Source: DATDIC01 sp963764525 (lineage in GTDB: Bacteria; Pseudomonadota; Alphaproteobacteria; Acetobacterales; Acetobacteraceae). Taken from it: 64,000 bases of DNA. A model generated the notes under the pieces. That model searched no databases and had not been told where the DNA came from. It worked only from the letters and a program-made list of their open reading frames with translations. How positions within the stretch are numbered: the stretch's first letter is position 1; every line of letters begins with the position of its first letter. The translations under genes were made by a program, and so were the position numbers. Below are positions 1 to 8,013 of the stretch, one piece after another. The stretch lies in assembly GCA_963764525.1 (NCBI GenBank), contig CAVXTC010000016.1:1-64000 (forward strand), written 5' to 3'.

Positions 1-283
1 TTGGTTCTGGACGGCGCCGGCTGGCATCAGCGAGGCGGCGAGCTGCGTGTGCCGGACAACGTTACCTTGCTGCCGCTGCCTCCCTACGCACCGCAATTGA
101 ACCCAATGGAGAATGTCTGGGAATACCTGCGTGGCAACAAATTGTGTGCCGTCGTCTGGGACACTTACGATGCCATTGTCGAGGCATGCCGAAAGGCGTG
201 GGAGTTTCTGGCCAACGACCCAGACCGCATCAGGTCAATCGGTACCCGCGATTGGGCATCGGTCAGCTGGTTAGGGCGGTTGG
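1..283 (+). pseudogene. IS630-family transposase, C-terminal end (runs off left edge)
   Basis: The frame from base 1 reads the last third of an IS630/DDE_3 transposase: a DGAGWHQ block, an LPPYAPQLNPMENVW block carrying the final acidic residue of the DDE triad, and an IRSIGTRDWA tail. The tail matches the end of the copy at 8023-9100 but with clear sequence differences, so it is a related and not identical element. Natural homology stops near 262, where the frame slips and reads on to 336. The GGCGGTTGG followed by TA at 275-285 matches the terminal repeat of the copy at 8014-9186, so I place the element end at 283 next to a TA target. The rest lies outside the window. Confidence 0.8.
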
Positions 284-1203
284 TATTATACCCGGGGCAT
301 TGGTTTTGCCAACAGATTCTGGAACCATATCTTTAGTTGACGGGGTCATCAGGAGCATCTACAAAGGCTGCTCCTGGCACAAACATCAACAACCTGAAAT
401 TCGATGCGAGCATATCCGATTTATCTGTTCACATTCCGCCACTCCCAGAGCAGCAGCGCATCGTCGCCATTTTCCTGGATGAGGCGTTCGAGGGGATCGC
501 CACCGCAGCGGCAAATGCCGAGTAGGAATTGTTCGAACGCCCTGCATCTGTCTGATGCAGTGCTGGCAACAGCCTTTGCTCCACTCACGACTTCCGCGCA
601 AACTGCTCTTGGTGAAATGACGGAAACCCCTATTACATATGGCGTGGTGAAGCCTGGCCCAGAAGGTGAAATTCCGTTCGTTCGAGGGGGGGACATTTCA
701 CAAGGGCGGGTGCACGTTGAGCGCCTCCGCACCATTTAAAAGAAGGTCCCCTCCGAGGTACGGCCGCACGTTGCTGCGCGGTGGCGAACTCCTGATTTGT
801 TTGGTTGGGCAGCCGGGGCAAGTCGCCGTGGCTCCCGCCGTTCTCCGGGGCGCCAATATTGCTCGGCAGGTCGGCCTAATTAGGCTGATGCCTACGATAG
901 ATGCTGAGTATGTTCGTCTATTTCTTCAATCACCAGCAGGACGGAAGGCACTCGGTGCGAAACAGTCTGGATTGGTTCAGCAGGTCATCAATCTGTTTGA
1001 ACTCAAGAGCGTTGAAATTCCGGTTCTACCGATAGATCGACAGCGTATGACCACCGAGCGGCTTATGAATGCGGGTGAGGAATTGAGTCCGGCTCATCCG
1101 GCTTTACACCCGCAAGCTCACCCCCCTCGCCGAACTCAAACAATCCCTCCTCGCCCGCGCCTTCTCCGGCGAGCCCACCGCAACCGACGCCCTCGCCACA
1201 TGA
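284..1203 (+). pseudogene. hsdS: Type I restriction specificity subunit HsdS, 5'-truncated and frame-broken
   Basis: HsdS carries the DNA target recognition domains of a type I restriction-modification enzyme. Visible in order: the central conserved region (IPPLPEQQRIVAI, about 451-470), the second recognition domain in another frame (ITYGVVKPGPEGEIPFVRGG, about 630-700), its continuation in a third frame (RGGELLICLVGQPGQVAV, 778-831) and the C-terminal helix LKQSLLARAFSGE ending in TGA at 1201-1203. The first recognition domain is missing because the IS630 end abuts at 284. At least three frame changes are needed. The stop overlaps the hsdR start (ATGA at 1200-1203). Truncation by the insertion element makes this a genuine remnant even if some shifts are read errors. 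Confidence 0.85.
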
Positions 1204-3158
1204 ACGAAGCGAAGACCCGCGCCGAACTCATCGATCCCGCCCTCAAAGCAGCCGGCTGGGGCGCCAGCCAGACACCCGCATCCGCCGCGAACACCTCGCC
1301 CCCGGCCGCATCCTCGGCGCCGGCCGGCGCGGCGAACCCACCACCGCCGATTACGTGCTGCACCACCGCGGCCGCCGCCTTGCGGTGATCGAGGCCAAGG
1401 CAGACACCAAACCAATCACCGACGGCTTGCCCCAGGCCAAGGTCTCGCCGGCAAGCTGACCCCCGCTGGGCGTTTGCCACCAACGGCATCGGCATCTACC
1501 GGGCCGACGTGCAGACCGGCGCGGACGGCCCCGTATAGCTGGCCCACCCCCGAAGCGCTATGGAACGAACCTTCGCGGAACAAAACCTGGCGCGACCGCT
1601 TCGCCGCCATCCCGTTCGAGGACAAAAGCGGCACCCAGCCCGCCCGCTACTATCAGGTCAACGCGGTCGAACGGGCGCTCGATGCCGTGGTCGCCGGCCA
1701 GACCCAAATCCTGCTGACGCTCGCCACAGGCACCGGCAAGACCTTCATCGCCTTCCAGATCGCCTGGAAGCTGTTTCATTCGCGCTGGAACCGTGGGGGC
1801 GAACCGACCCGTCGCCTGCGTATCCTGTTCCTGGCCGACCGCAACATCCTGGCGGACCAGGCCTACAACGCGTTCTCCGCCTTCGCGGAAGACGCCCTGG
1901 TGCGCATCAGGCCGGACGAAATCCGCAAGAAGGGCCGGGTGCCCAAGAACGGCAGCATCTTCTTCACCATCTTCCAGACCTTCACCGCCGGCCCGCCCGA
2001 CGCCAACGGCAGAGTAGAGCCCAATTTCGGCGACTACCCGCCCGACTTCTTCGACCTCATCATCATCATCGACGAATGCCACCGCGGCGGGGCCAACGCG
2101 GAAAGCGAGTGGCGCGCCATCATGGACTACTTCTCGCCGGCCGTGCAGTTGGGGCTGACGGCGACACCGCTGCGCCGGGACGAAAACCGCGACACCTACG
2201 CGTATTTCGGCCGCCCGGTCTATAGTACTCGCTGCGCGAAGGGATCGAGGACGGCTTCCTGACCCCGTTCAAGGTGCGCCAGCACAAGACCACGCTGGAC
2301 GACTAATCTACACATCCGACGATAAAGTCATGCAAGGCCAAGTGAAAGACGGCCACCTCTACACGTCAAACGAATTCAACCGCACCATAACGATCGACGC
2401 GCGGGAGGAATACCGCGTCAAGACCTTCATGGGCGAAATCGAGCCGCGCCAGAGATCGCTCGTGTTCTGCGCCAGCCAGGACCACGCCGCCGCGGTCCGC
2501 GACCTGATCGACCAGACCAAAACCAGCAACGACCCGCATTACTGCGAGCGCGTTACCGCCAACGATGGCGAAATGGGCGAGCATTGGCTTCGCCAGTTCC
2601 AGGACAACGACAAGACGATCCCGACCATCCTCACCACCTCCCAGAAACTCTCCACCGGCGTCGATGCGCGCAACGTCCGTAACATCGTCCTGATCCGTCC
2701 GATCAACAGCATGATCGAGTTCAAGCAGATTATCGGCCGCGGCACTCGGCTGTACGATGGCAAGGATTATTTCACGATCCACGATTTCGAGGGCGCCTAT
2801 CAGCACTTCCTCGATCCCGAATGGGACGGCAAACCGGTTGACCCGAACCATCCCCTCCGCACAAGCCGGAAGAGATCCCCCGGCCGGACCTCCCGAACCG
2901 CGCGAACCTCCGCAACGAATGGAAAGGGTCGTCATCCGCCTGGCCGACGGAAAAGCACGCACCATCCGGCATATCAGCGCCACCAGCTTCTGGGGGCCGG
3001 ACGGCCGCCCCCTGTCCGCCGCCGAGTTCATGGAAAGCCTGTTCGGCAAACTCCCCAAATTGTTTAGCGACGAAGACGAGCTGCGCGCAATCTGGGGCGA
3101 CCCGGAAACCCGCCGCACCCTGCTGAACGAGCTCGCCGCGCGCGGCTTCGGCCGCGAG
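1200..3158 (+). pseudogene. hsdR: Type I restriction endonuclease HsdR, frame-broken and 3'-truncated
   Basis: HsdR is the ATP-dependent translocase and nuclease subunit. The start MNEAKTRAELIDPALKAAGW is typical. A RecB-like nuclease motif (RRLAVIEAKA) lies near 1374-1403, helicase motif I LATGTGKTFIAFQ at 1723-1761, motif II as DECHRGG near 2070 and motif III GLTATP near 2155. Motif VI region IIGRGTRLYDGKDYF is at 2730-2775 in the frame starting at 2330. The C-terminal part ISATSFWGPDGRPLS is near 2970-3015. Four or more frame changes are needed. Homology stops after ARGFGRE near 3158, where sequence switches to an inverted GxxExxY gene, so the 3' end was lost by recombination. No hsdM is in the window; it may lie to the left. 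Confidence 0.85.
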
Positions 3159-3505
3159 CCGGAGGCCGGTTGCCTTGAGATAATTGAGGCATTGGGCGCG
3201 ATGCGCCTCGTCCAATGCTTTCGCGGTCTTCAACTCGACCAGAAGCGCTTGCTCGACCAGCAGGTCCACGAAGTACTCGCCGACCACCGTGCCGTCATAC
3301 ATGACCGCGACGCCGCGGTGCTGTGCGAAGGCAAGTCCTGTCTTTCGCAACTCATGGGCCAGCGCGTTCTCATAAACCTTCTCCAGAAATCCCGCCCCGA
3401 GCGTATTGAGGACTGTGAAGGCGCAGCCGATAGCGTGCCCCGATGGACTGCCCCCCTGGAATGGCACACAGGAATTAGACACACTGTTTACAAGGGAGAA
3501 CAAGT

Positions 3506-3895
3506 GTGTCCAGAGGGCGAAGGCGCAGTTTCACGCGTGATTTCAAACTATTGGTGCTGAAGCGGATGGCGGAGACGGACAACATCGTCGCCCTGGCGAC
3601 GGAGTTGGGGATCCAGCGCAAGCAGCTGTATTGCTGGCGGGACGCCTACCAGGGCGGTGGTGCAGCCGGCCTGCGCCGTGCCGGACGCCCGAGCAAACCG
3701 GACAAGATGGAAGCGGCGCTGGCCCTGCCGGTGGTGGTGCCCACGCCGGCGGACCCGGCTCGGCGGATCGCGGAGCTGGAACGCAAGATAGGCGAGCAGC
3801 AGCTGGCGTTGGATTTTTTTCGCAAAGCCTTGCGGCATGTCAGGGAGCAACGCCGACAGAAAGGCGTTGCTGGCGAGACGGCATCTACGCCATGA
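3506..3895 (+). CDS. IS3-family transposase OrfA
   Basis: 129 residues. The N-terminus SFTRDFKLLVLKRMAETDN leads into a helix-turn-helix with LGIQRKQLYCWRDAY, as in OrfA proteins that bind the element ends. A C-terminal coiled segment (residues about 85-115, RIAELERKIGEQQLALDFF) fits the leucine-zipper oligomerisation region. I chose the GTG at 3506 because GGGAG lies about 9 bases upstream at 3493-3497. The stop overlaps the orfB start (ATGA, 3892-3895), so OrfB could be made by re-initiation or by frameshifting to an OrfAB fusion. No obvious A-rich slippery run sits at the overlap. Confidence 0.9.
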   Translation: MSRGRRRSFTRDFKLLVLKRMAETDNIVALATELGIQRKQLYCWRDAYQGGGAAGLRRAGRPSKPDKMEAALALPVVVPTPADPARRIAELERKIGEQQLALDFFRKALRHVREQRRQKGVAGETASTP

Positions 3896-4782
3896 TCCAG
3901 GCATCGGTGCGGCCTCAAGGCGATCTTGGGATCGAGCGGCTCTGCGCGTTGGCCGGGGTCAGCCGCGGCGGTTACTACCGGCACTGGCGGGCCTCGGCGC
4001 CGCGCCGGGAGGAGACGGCGCTGCGCGATGCGATCCAGCACCTGTCGCTGGCGAACCGCCATCGCGGCTATCGCATGGTCACCGCGCTGTTGCGGCGCGA
4101 CGGCTGGGCGGTGAACCACAAGCGGGTGGAACGCTTGCGGCGTGAGGACAATCTGCTGTGTATATCTCGAAAAACGTTCCGTCCGGCGACGACCGACAGC
4201 CGTCATCGTTTCGCGGTTTATCCGAACCTGGCGCGTAAGCTGATGTCCACGACGGTGAACCAGCTTTGGGTCGCCGACATCACCTATGTCCATCTCTCGG
4301 AGGCGTTCGTCTATCTGGCGGTGGTGCTGGACGCCTACAGCCGGCGGGTGATTGGCTGGGCTTTGGCCTCGCATCTGCAGGCCAGCCTGGCGTTGGAGGC
4401 ACTGGCGATGGCGCTGCAAACCCGCGCGGTCATGGCGGGCGAACTGGTGCATCACTCCGACCGAGGCGTGCAGTATGCCTGTGGCGACTACATCCAGCGG
4501 CTGCTTGCGGCGGGGATCCAGCCGAGCATGAGCCGGGCCGGCTGTCCGTGGGACAATGCGATGGCGGAGAGCTTCATGCGCACCCTCAAGCGCGAGGAGG
4601 TCAATGGCAGCGCCTATCGCGACGAGGCGCATGCCCGCCAGACGATCGGACAGTTTCTCGACGAAGTGTACAATCGCCAGCGGCTGCACTCGGCGCTGAA
4701 CTACCGGGCGCCGATGGAATTCGAGGCGCACCATTCGTTGCCTGCAACGAATGAAGAGACAGGATTACTGACCTGTGTCTAG
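3892..4782 (+). CDS. IS3-family transposase OrfB (rve integrase catalytic domain)
   Basis: 296 residues. An HTH_21-type segment (HRGYRMVTALLRRDGWAVN) precedes the catalytic rve domain. The DDE residues are visible: Asp in LWVADITYV, Asp in VHHSDRGVQYA, and Glu in CPWDNAMAESFMRTLK. The C-terminus HSALNYRAPMEFE is the usual end of the family. OrfB catalyses strand cutting and joining during transposition. All motifs are present in one frame, so the element looks functional. Confidence 0.93.
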   Translation: MIQASVRPQGDLGIERLCALAGVSRGGYYRHWRASAPRREETALRDAIQHLSLANRHRGYRMVTALLRRDGWAVNHKRVERLRREDNLLCISRKTFRPATTDSRHRFAVYPNLARKLMSTTVNQLWVADITYVHLSEAFVYLAVVLDAYSRRVIGWALASHLQASLALEALAMALQTRAVMAGELVHHSDRGVQYACGDYIQRLLAAGIQPSMSRAGCPWDNAMAESFMRTLKREEVNGSAYRDEAHARQTIGQFLDEVYNRQRLHSALNYRAPMEFEAHHSLPATNEETGLLTCV

Positions 4783-4850
4783 TTTCTCTGTCTCATTGAC
4801 GGGGGGCAGTCCACCGACAGTTTATTCAGCCTGCTTTCATCTGCGTGCAT

Positions 4851-5197
4851 CTGCGTTCATCTGCTGAAATCTGCGTAAAACTTTTCTAATGCTGCCAGCA
4901 AGCCGTTGCGGTGTCGTTAATATGCTCGCGCCGATCCGATTCGGTACCAGAAGCCGAGCCAATCGTCGATCGACGTGCGGGTCATCCTTCGCGATACGCG
5001 CGAACATGGTGCGCATGCCGCTGTGGCTTCACGATTTTCGCCGCTGCTCGCTTCCGCGGGAATAACGACTTTGGTACGCGACCGCATTAACCCGAATGAG
5101 ACGCTTCCCTCATCTGGTGAGACAACCGCCGCTCCCGCCTTTCGATCCCGATACATCACTCGCGACAGGACGCCGAACGGTACTGTTGTACATCCGC
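4851..5197. other. No recognised gene
   Basis: This stretch follows the displaced 5' end of the GxxExxY gene. It opens with ATCTGCG-like repeats (to about 4880). A minus-strand frame at 4917-5159 ends in SRRMTRTSIDDWLGFWYRIG, which looks like a protein C-terminus but I cannot assign it. I see no RNA gene or terminator. Confidence 0.4.
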
Positions 5198-5690
5198 CCT
5201 CTACGCAATCTACTCAACCGCTGCGTGCATAGCTCAATACCGAGCCATGCCGTCCACGCACAACCACAGCGTGCGGGCGCCGGGCCTTGCCGGGTGCGCC
5301 GGGTCTGGGGCCGTGTCGTTGGGTTCTGTCCCGGTCCACTTGTCGCCGGCATGGGCGTTCTACATGGGGCGCGGCAGGGTTGGATCGGGTGGGGTGTTTA
5401 GGGGTGAGTTGGCGGGCGCAACGGGTGAGGCGGTCTGGCGGGTGTCCAGGGCCGTTCCAATCGCGAATGAGTCGCAGTCGCGTTGGGGCAGGGCCTATCC
5501 TGCGCGGCGGGTCGGGGTCTGGTTCGGGCGCTCGGGGCTACTGCCGAGTAGCAGCTTTCACTGAGCGGCTTGCTGCTACCCAGTAATAGCCCTATCGCAT
5601 GGGGGGCGGACCCGGCTCGGTTCCGGGCGTAGATAATCGTATCCCATTCCCCCATATCGGTTGCATGTGTAGCCGGATGGCTGAAGGTCA
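5198..5690 (+). repeat. Left copy (A) of a ~0.5-kb inverted repeat
   Basis: Read forward, this segment matches the reverse complement of 10760-11297 over nearly its whole length with substitutions and small gaps. Shared blocks include CCGCTGCGTGCATAGCT (5218-5234), GGGGCGCGGCAGGGTTGG-type text near 5366, GCGCGGCGGGTCGGG (5501-5515), GCGGCTTGCTGCTACC (5565-5580) and GGACCCGGCTCGGTTCC (5609-5625). No convincing protein is encoded. The pair faces inward around the 5.8-10.7 kb island. Confidence 0.8.
5535..5592 (+). repeat. Long hairpin inside repeat copy A
   Basis: Two 21-base arms (5535-5555 and 5572-5592) pair across a 16-base loop. 17 of 21 positions match and all four mismatches are transitions that allow G-U pairing in RNA. 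The equivalent hairpin in copy B is at 10876-10933 with different bases in the stem and the same loop core. Confidence 0.65.
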
Positions 5691-5809
5691 GGTTCGGATT
5701 GGGCCAGATTGGGCCGGGCTACGGGGCGTGCTGGGTTTGTGTAGGTGGGGCGCGAGTAATCGATTACTTCCGCCTATGGCGCCCTATATAGAACGCTACA
5801 CATGCAACC
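5659..5809. repeat. Small element with perfect 14-bp inverted ends
   Basis: GGTTGCATGTGTAG at 5659-5672 is the exact reverse complement of 5796-5809, enclosing 151 bases with no coding capacity. Parts of the interior (GTTTGTGTAGGTG, TAATCGATT, GCGCCCTATAT) recur near 9187-9338. The size and ends fit a MITE-like element, but I cannot name a family and see no clear target duplication. Confidence 0.5.
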
Positions 5810-5857
5810 ACTCTGTCCGGTTGACGGGATACTCAGAAGTGGCTTATGGAAAGTCAA

Positions 5858-6742
5858 TTACTCCTTGCCTTGCAGCAGACCAGCCAAGCGAGCCTTGCGA
5901 ATCATGTATGAGACGAATGCCGCGCATGCTCCGATCATGAATAGCGCATCGGCTTCGTCAACATTGGCTTGCGGATCGTCCAAGAGTGGATGGCGGATTC
6001 CCTTCTCGTCACTCGTATAGCCGTAAATCGATCCAAACCCGCTTTTCAGACCCCCATGTATACCCGCCGTTTTTTCTAGTTTGGCCAAGGCCTCGCTCAG
6101 CTTACCCAAAGGCGCAAGGGTTCGGGCAACCAATTCAACGGAATGAATGCTCTCGCGCACGCTTGCTGAATAATCTCCGGCGGTAAGGTGAGAGCCTGCG
6201 GAGTGAAGACGGCTCCGAGCGCCACGAAATTCGGAGGTGGAAAGATCAGCGAACGCGCGCTGAAGTGTTGCTAGCTCGGCCTCGGAGCTTATAGGGACAA
6301 TCGTTCGCCCTCCCAACACACGGTATGCAGCACGCCCATCTCTCAAAGCCCAATCGATCTCTTCAGGAAATCTATAGGGGCGATTCCTTTCGCGAAGCAC
6401 AAACTGTAGGAACCCTAAAACCTTGATGTAGTCTCCCTTAGAGAAAATGGTGCCTAGGTGCTTTGTGATGCTGGCAGCATGATTTAGGAAATCGTCTGCC
6501 ATTAAGCTGTCGTGCATAATATGATAGTTATAGACTATACTTTTCTACCTCTCGCCAAAGAAGGGCTTTCCGCCCATTTCCGGATGATGTGTGTCGCCTT
6601 TCAGACTCTGGTAGACAACCAACCAAAGGCGCGAGCGCAGCCGCTGAGACAACTCTTTGGTCTGAAGTTGATTCGGTAACGGTTCCGCTCCTTCTTCCTC
6701 AAAAGTAAGTCGGTGGCGATCTGCGTAGGGATCATCACTCAT
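5858..6742 (-). pseudogene. AbiJ-type (AbiJ_NTD4/HEPN-like) protein with an in-frame UAG
   Basis: Read through one stop, this is a single 294-codon frame. The N-terminal part (LRSRLWLVVYQSL) and middle (FPEEIDWALRDGRAAYRV, VPISSEAELATLQRAF) resemble the AbiJ N-terminal domain 4. The C-terminal part (GYTSDEKGIRHPLLDD, VDEADALFMIGACAAFVSY) resembles the helical HEPN-like tail of the same abortive-infection proteins. The TAG at 6545-6547 falls after GGKPFFGER, where I expect Trp (TGG), so one G-to-A change explains it. If the stop is real, either a 65-residue and a restarted 219-residue product (ATG 6517) are made or the gene is dead. Its start overlaps the upstream gene by ATGA (6739-6742). Confidence 0.7.
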
Positions 6743-7665
6743 AAGAACACCGGATTTCTGGCTGGGTCGTGGGTCGTGGGTGGTGCAATTGTCGCCTGAC
6801 TGAGGGCTAGATACCTCATTTCAAGATATCGCGTTACCTCAAATCTTGGCATATACGGCTCAGACCGAACAGCATTCATGAGGTCACAATACAGGGCCTG
6901 AGCGACTGGTCTGTTGCACTCTGACGGACAGATGAAGCGGTAAGCAATCGAAGCCGGATTGTCTTTTGTAAACGACCTCGCAAGTTCCGGCTTGAGATAG
7001 TCGTATATACCCCACCTGATGTTGTTTAGAAACTCGGCGATTGCGCTGCTGTGATAGCTAGAAATGTTGGTATGGAACCATTCATAGAACTCGGGGATAA
7101 TGAGATACGCCTGCTCAATGTTTATAGGATGATCGTTAGCCTTCAGTATCTCACAAATCTGAGCGGCATCGACGTTCAGTCTGGTGAAGCTGTGCTTCGC
7201 AATGTTACCGCAGATTTTGATGAACGCTATACGCCTAACTTTGATATCAGTCTCTAGCTCGATGGATGGCAACCAAACTTTCCGAACAAGGCATTCTGTC
7301 TCTAGCCATTGAACAAATGCTTCTAGAGGTGCCCTGATGGAATCCGCGCTCGTGGGATTGAGTGTCGGGGCGTCGCAAATACGCCCTAAATAGAAAAGAC
7401 GGCTTTGCTTTGACATAGGCGATTGAGGCGGATGAGGCAATCCGAGTTCCTCGACATTTGGTTTGGAGAGAAAATCTACCAGGAGAATAGCAAACAGACG
7501 CTGATGCGTTTGGGTGTTGAACTTTAGCTCTAACTCACTTGTTCCGGTCGGTCTAAGGAACATCTCGTAGTTCACCATCCCATCAATCAGGTCCCAAACC
7601 GCTTTTAGAACGACCACTTCCTGTTCTGTCTGAGTGAACAACCCGCCCATCTTGCGCCGTGCCAT
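6739..7665 (-). CDS. Unknown 308-aa protein, first gene of a two-gene defence-like unit
   Basis: I do not recognise a named family. It is an intact soluble protein with no signal peptide or membrane segment. The region FIKICGNIAKHSFTRL (about residues 157-172) resembles the short Asn/His motif regions of helical HEPN-like proteins. The rest is helical, with aromatic-rich stretches (EFYEWFHTNISSYH). Base composition is near 48-50% GC against about 65-70% around it, a sign of transfer. The stop overlaps the AbiJ-like start by ATGA, so the two are very likely co-translated. A start at ATG 7663-7665 is supported by a weak GAGG upstream. Confidence 0.65.
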   Translation of the reverse strand: MARRKMGGLFTQTEQEVVVLKAVWDLIDGMVNYEMFLRPTGTSELELKFNTQTHQRLFAILLVDFLSKPNVEELGLPHPPQSPMSKQSRLFYLGRICDAPTLNPTSADSIRAPLEAFVQWLETECLVRKVWLPSIELETDIKVRRIAFIKICGNIAKHSFTRLNVDAAQICEILKANDHPINIEQAYLIIPEFYEWFHTNISSYHSSAIAEFLNNIRWGIYDYLKPELARSFTKDNPASIAYRFICPSECNRPVAQALYCDLMNAVRSEPYMPRFEVTRYLEMRYLALSQATIAPPTTHDPARNPVFL

Positions 7666-7688
7666 GCTAGAGCCTCGAATGGCTGGTC

Positions 7689-7928
7689 ATGCTCGGGACG
7701 TGCGAGGCTCAGAAGCCCCACTTGGAGACACGCATCCGAGGTTCCGAAATCGTCCCGTTTATAGAAGGGGACATGCCTCTTCGGGACAAGGACGGCATTG
7801 CCGAGATTGTAGTCGGCCCCGCCGCACCTGCACCTGCGAAGAATGCCGTGCGAAGCCTGCTGCAATCGTTCGGCGTGGAGCCGGGCGACCGAATTCGGGA
7901 CTTGGGGATTCCATACAGGGCGCTTTGA
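7689..7928 (+). pseudogene. DUF2971 protein, C-terminal remnant
   Basis: The 79-residue frame ends RGSEIVPFIEGDMPL, then IAEIVVGPAAPAP, VRSLLQSFGVE and a final IPYRAL. This is the typical C-terminal order of DUF2971 proteins (hydrophobic-VGP, then VxxLLxxxG, then IPYR). The N-terminal two-thirds is absent; the sequence upstream belongs to the start of the divergent 308-aa gene. DUF2971 proteins are often found near defence genes and are of unknown function. It is most likely debris in the island. Confidence 0.6.
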
Positions 7929-8013
7929 ACCGCGTTCTTGCCGATGAAGCGCATTGGGATGCGATTTAACAGGACTTTTCATAAAGCCGCTTCTGCGTTT
8001 CCGCCTTGTAATA

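Larger units (their letters stand above)
3444..4813 (+). mobile_element. IS3-family insertion sequence, complete, with 4-bp target duplication
   Basis: The ends are exact 13-bp inverted repeats: TGGACTGCCCCCC at 3444-3456 and its complement at 4801-4813, giving a 1,370-bp element. CCGA is present at 3440-3443 and again at 4814-4817, a 4-bp target duplication within the size range known for IS3-family elements. The cargo is orfA and orfB overlapping by ATGA. It sits inside the GxxExxY gene and both of its reading frames are intact, unlike most genes around it, which suggests recent arrival. Confidence 0.92.
3160..4850 (-). pseudogene. GxxExxY family protein, 3'-truncated and split by an IS3-family element
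   Basis: Two exon-like pieces, 4850-4814 and 3443-3160, join in frame once the IS and one copy of the CCGA duplication are removed. The joined product starts MHADESRLNKLSG at ATG 4848-4850 and runs into HAIGCAFTVLNTL, then GFLEKVYEN, the motif that names the family, and VGEYFVDLLVEQALLVELK, a PD-(D/E)xK-like core. Homology ends at NYLKATGLRL near 3165, so the last 15-20 residues are gone at the junction with hsdR. The family is common in bacteria and of unknown function. The ATCTGCGT-rich tract upstream (4838-4880) resembles tracts I know from other GxxExxY loci. Confidence 0.8.

Noticed and set aside
6545..6547. UAG read as pyrrolysine or selenocysteine-like recoding
   Set aside because: No pyl genes or recoding structure are visible and family resemblance predicts Trp; a point change is simpler.
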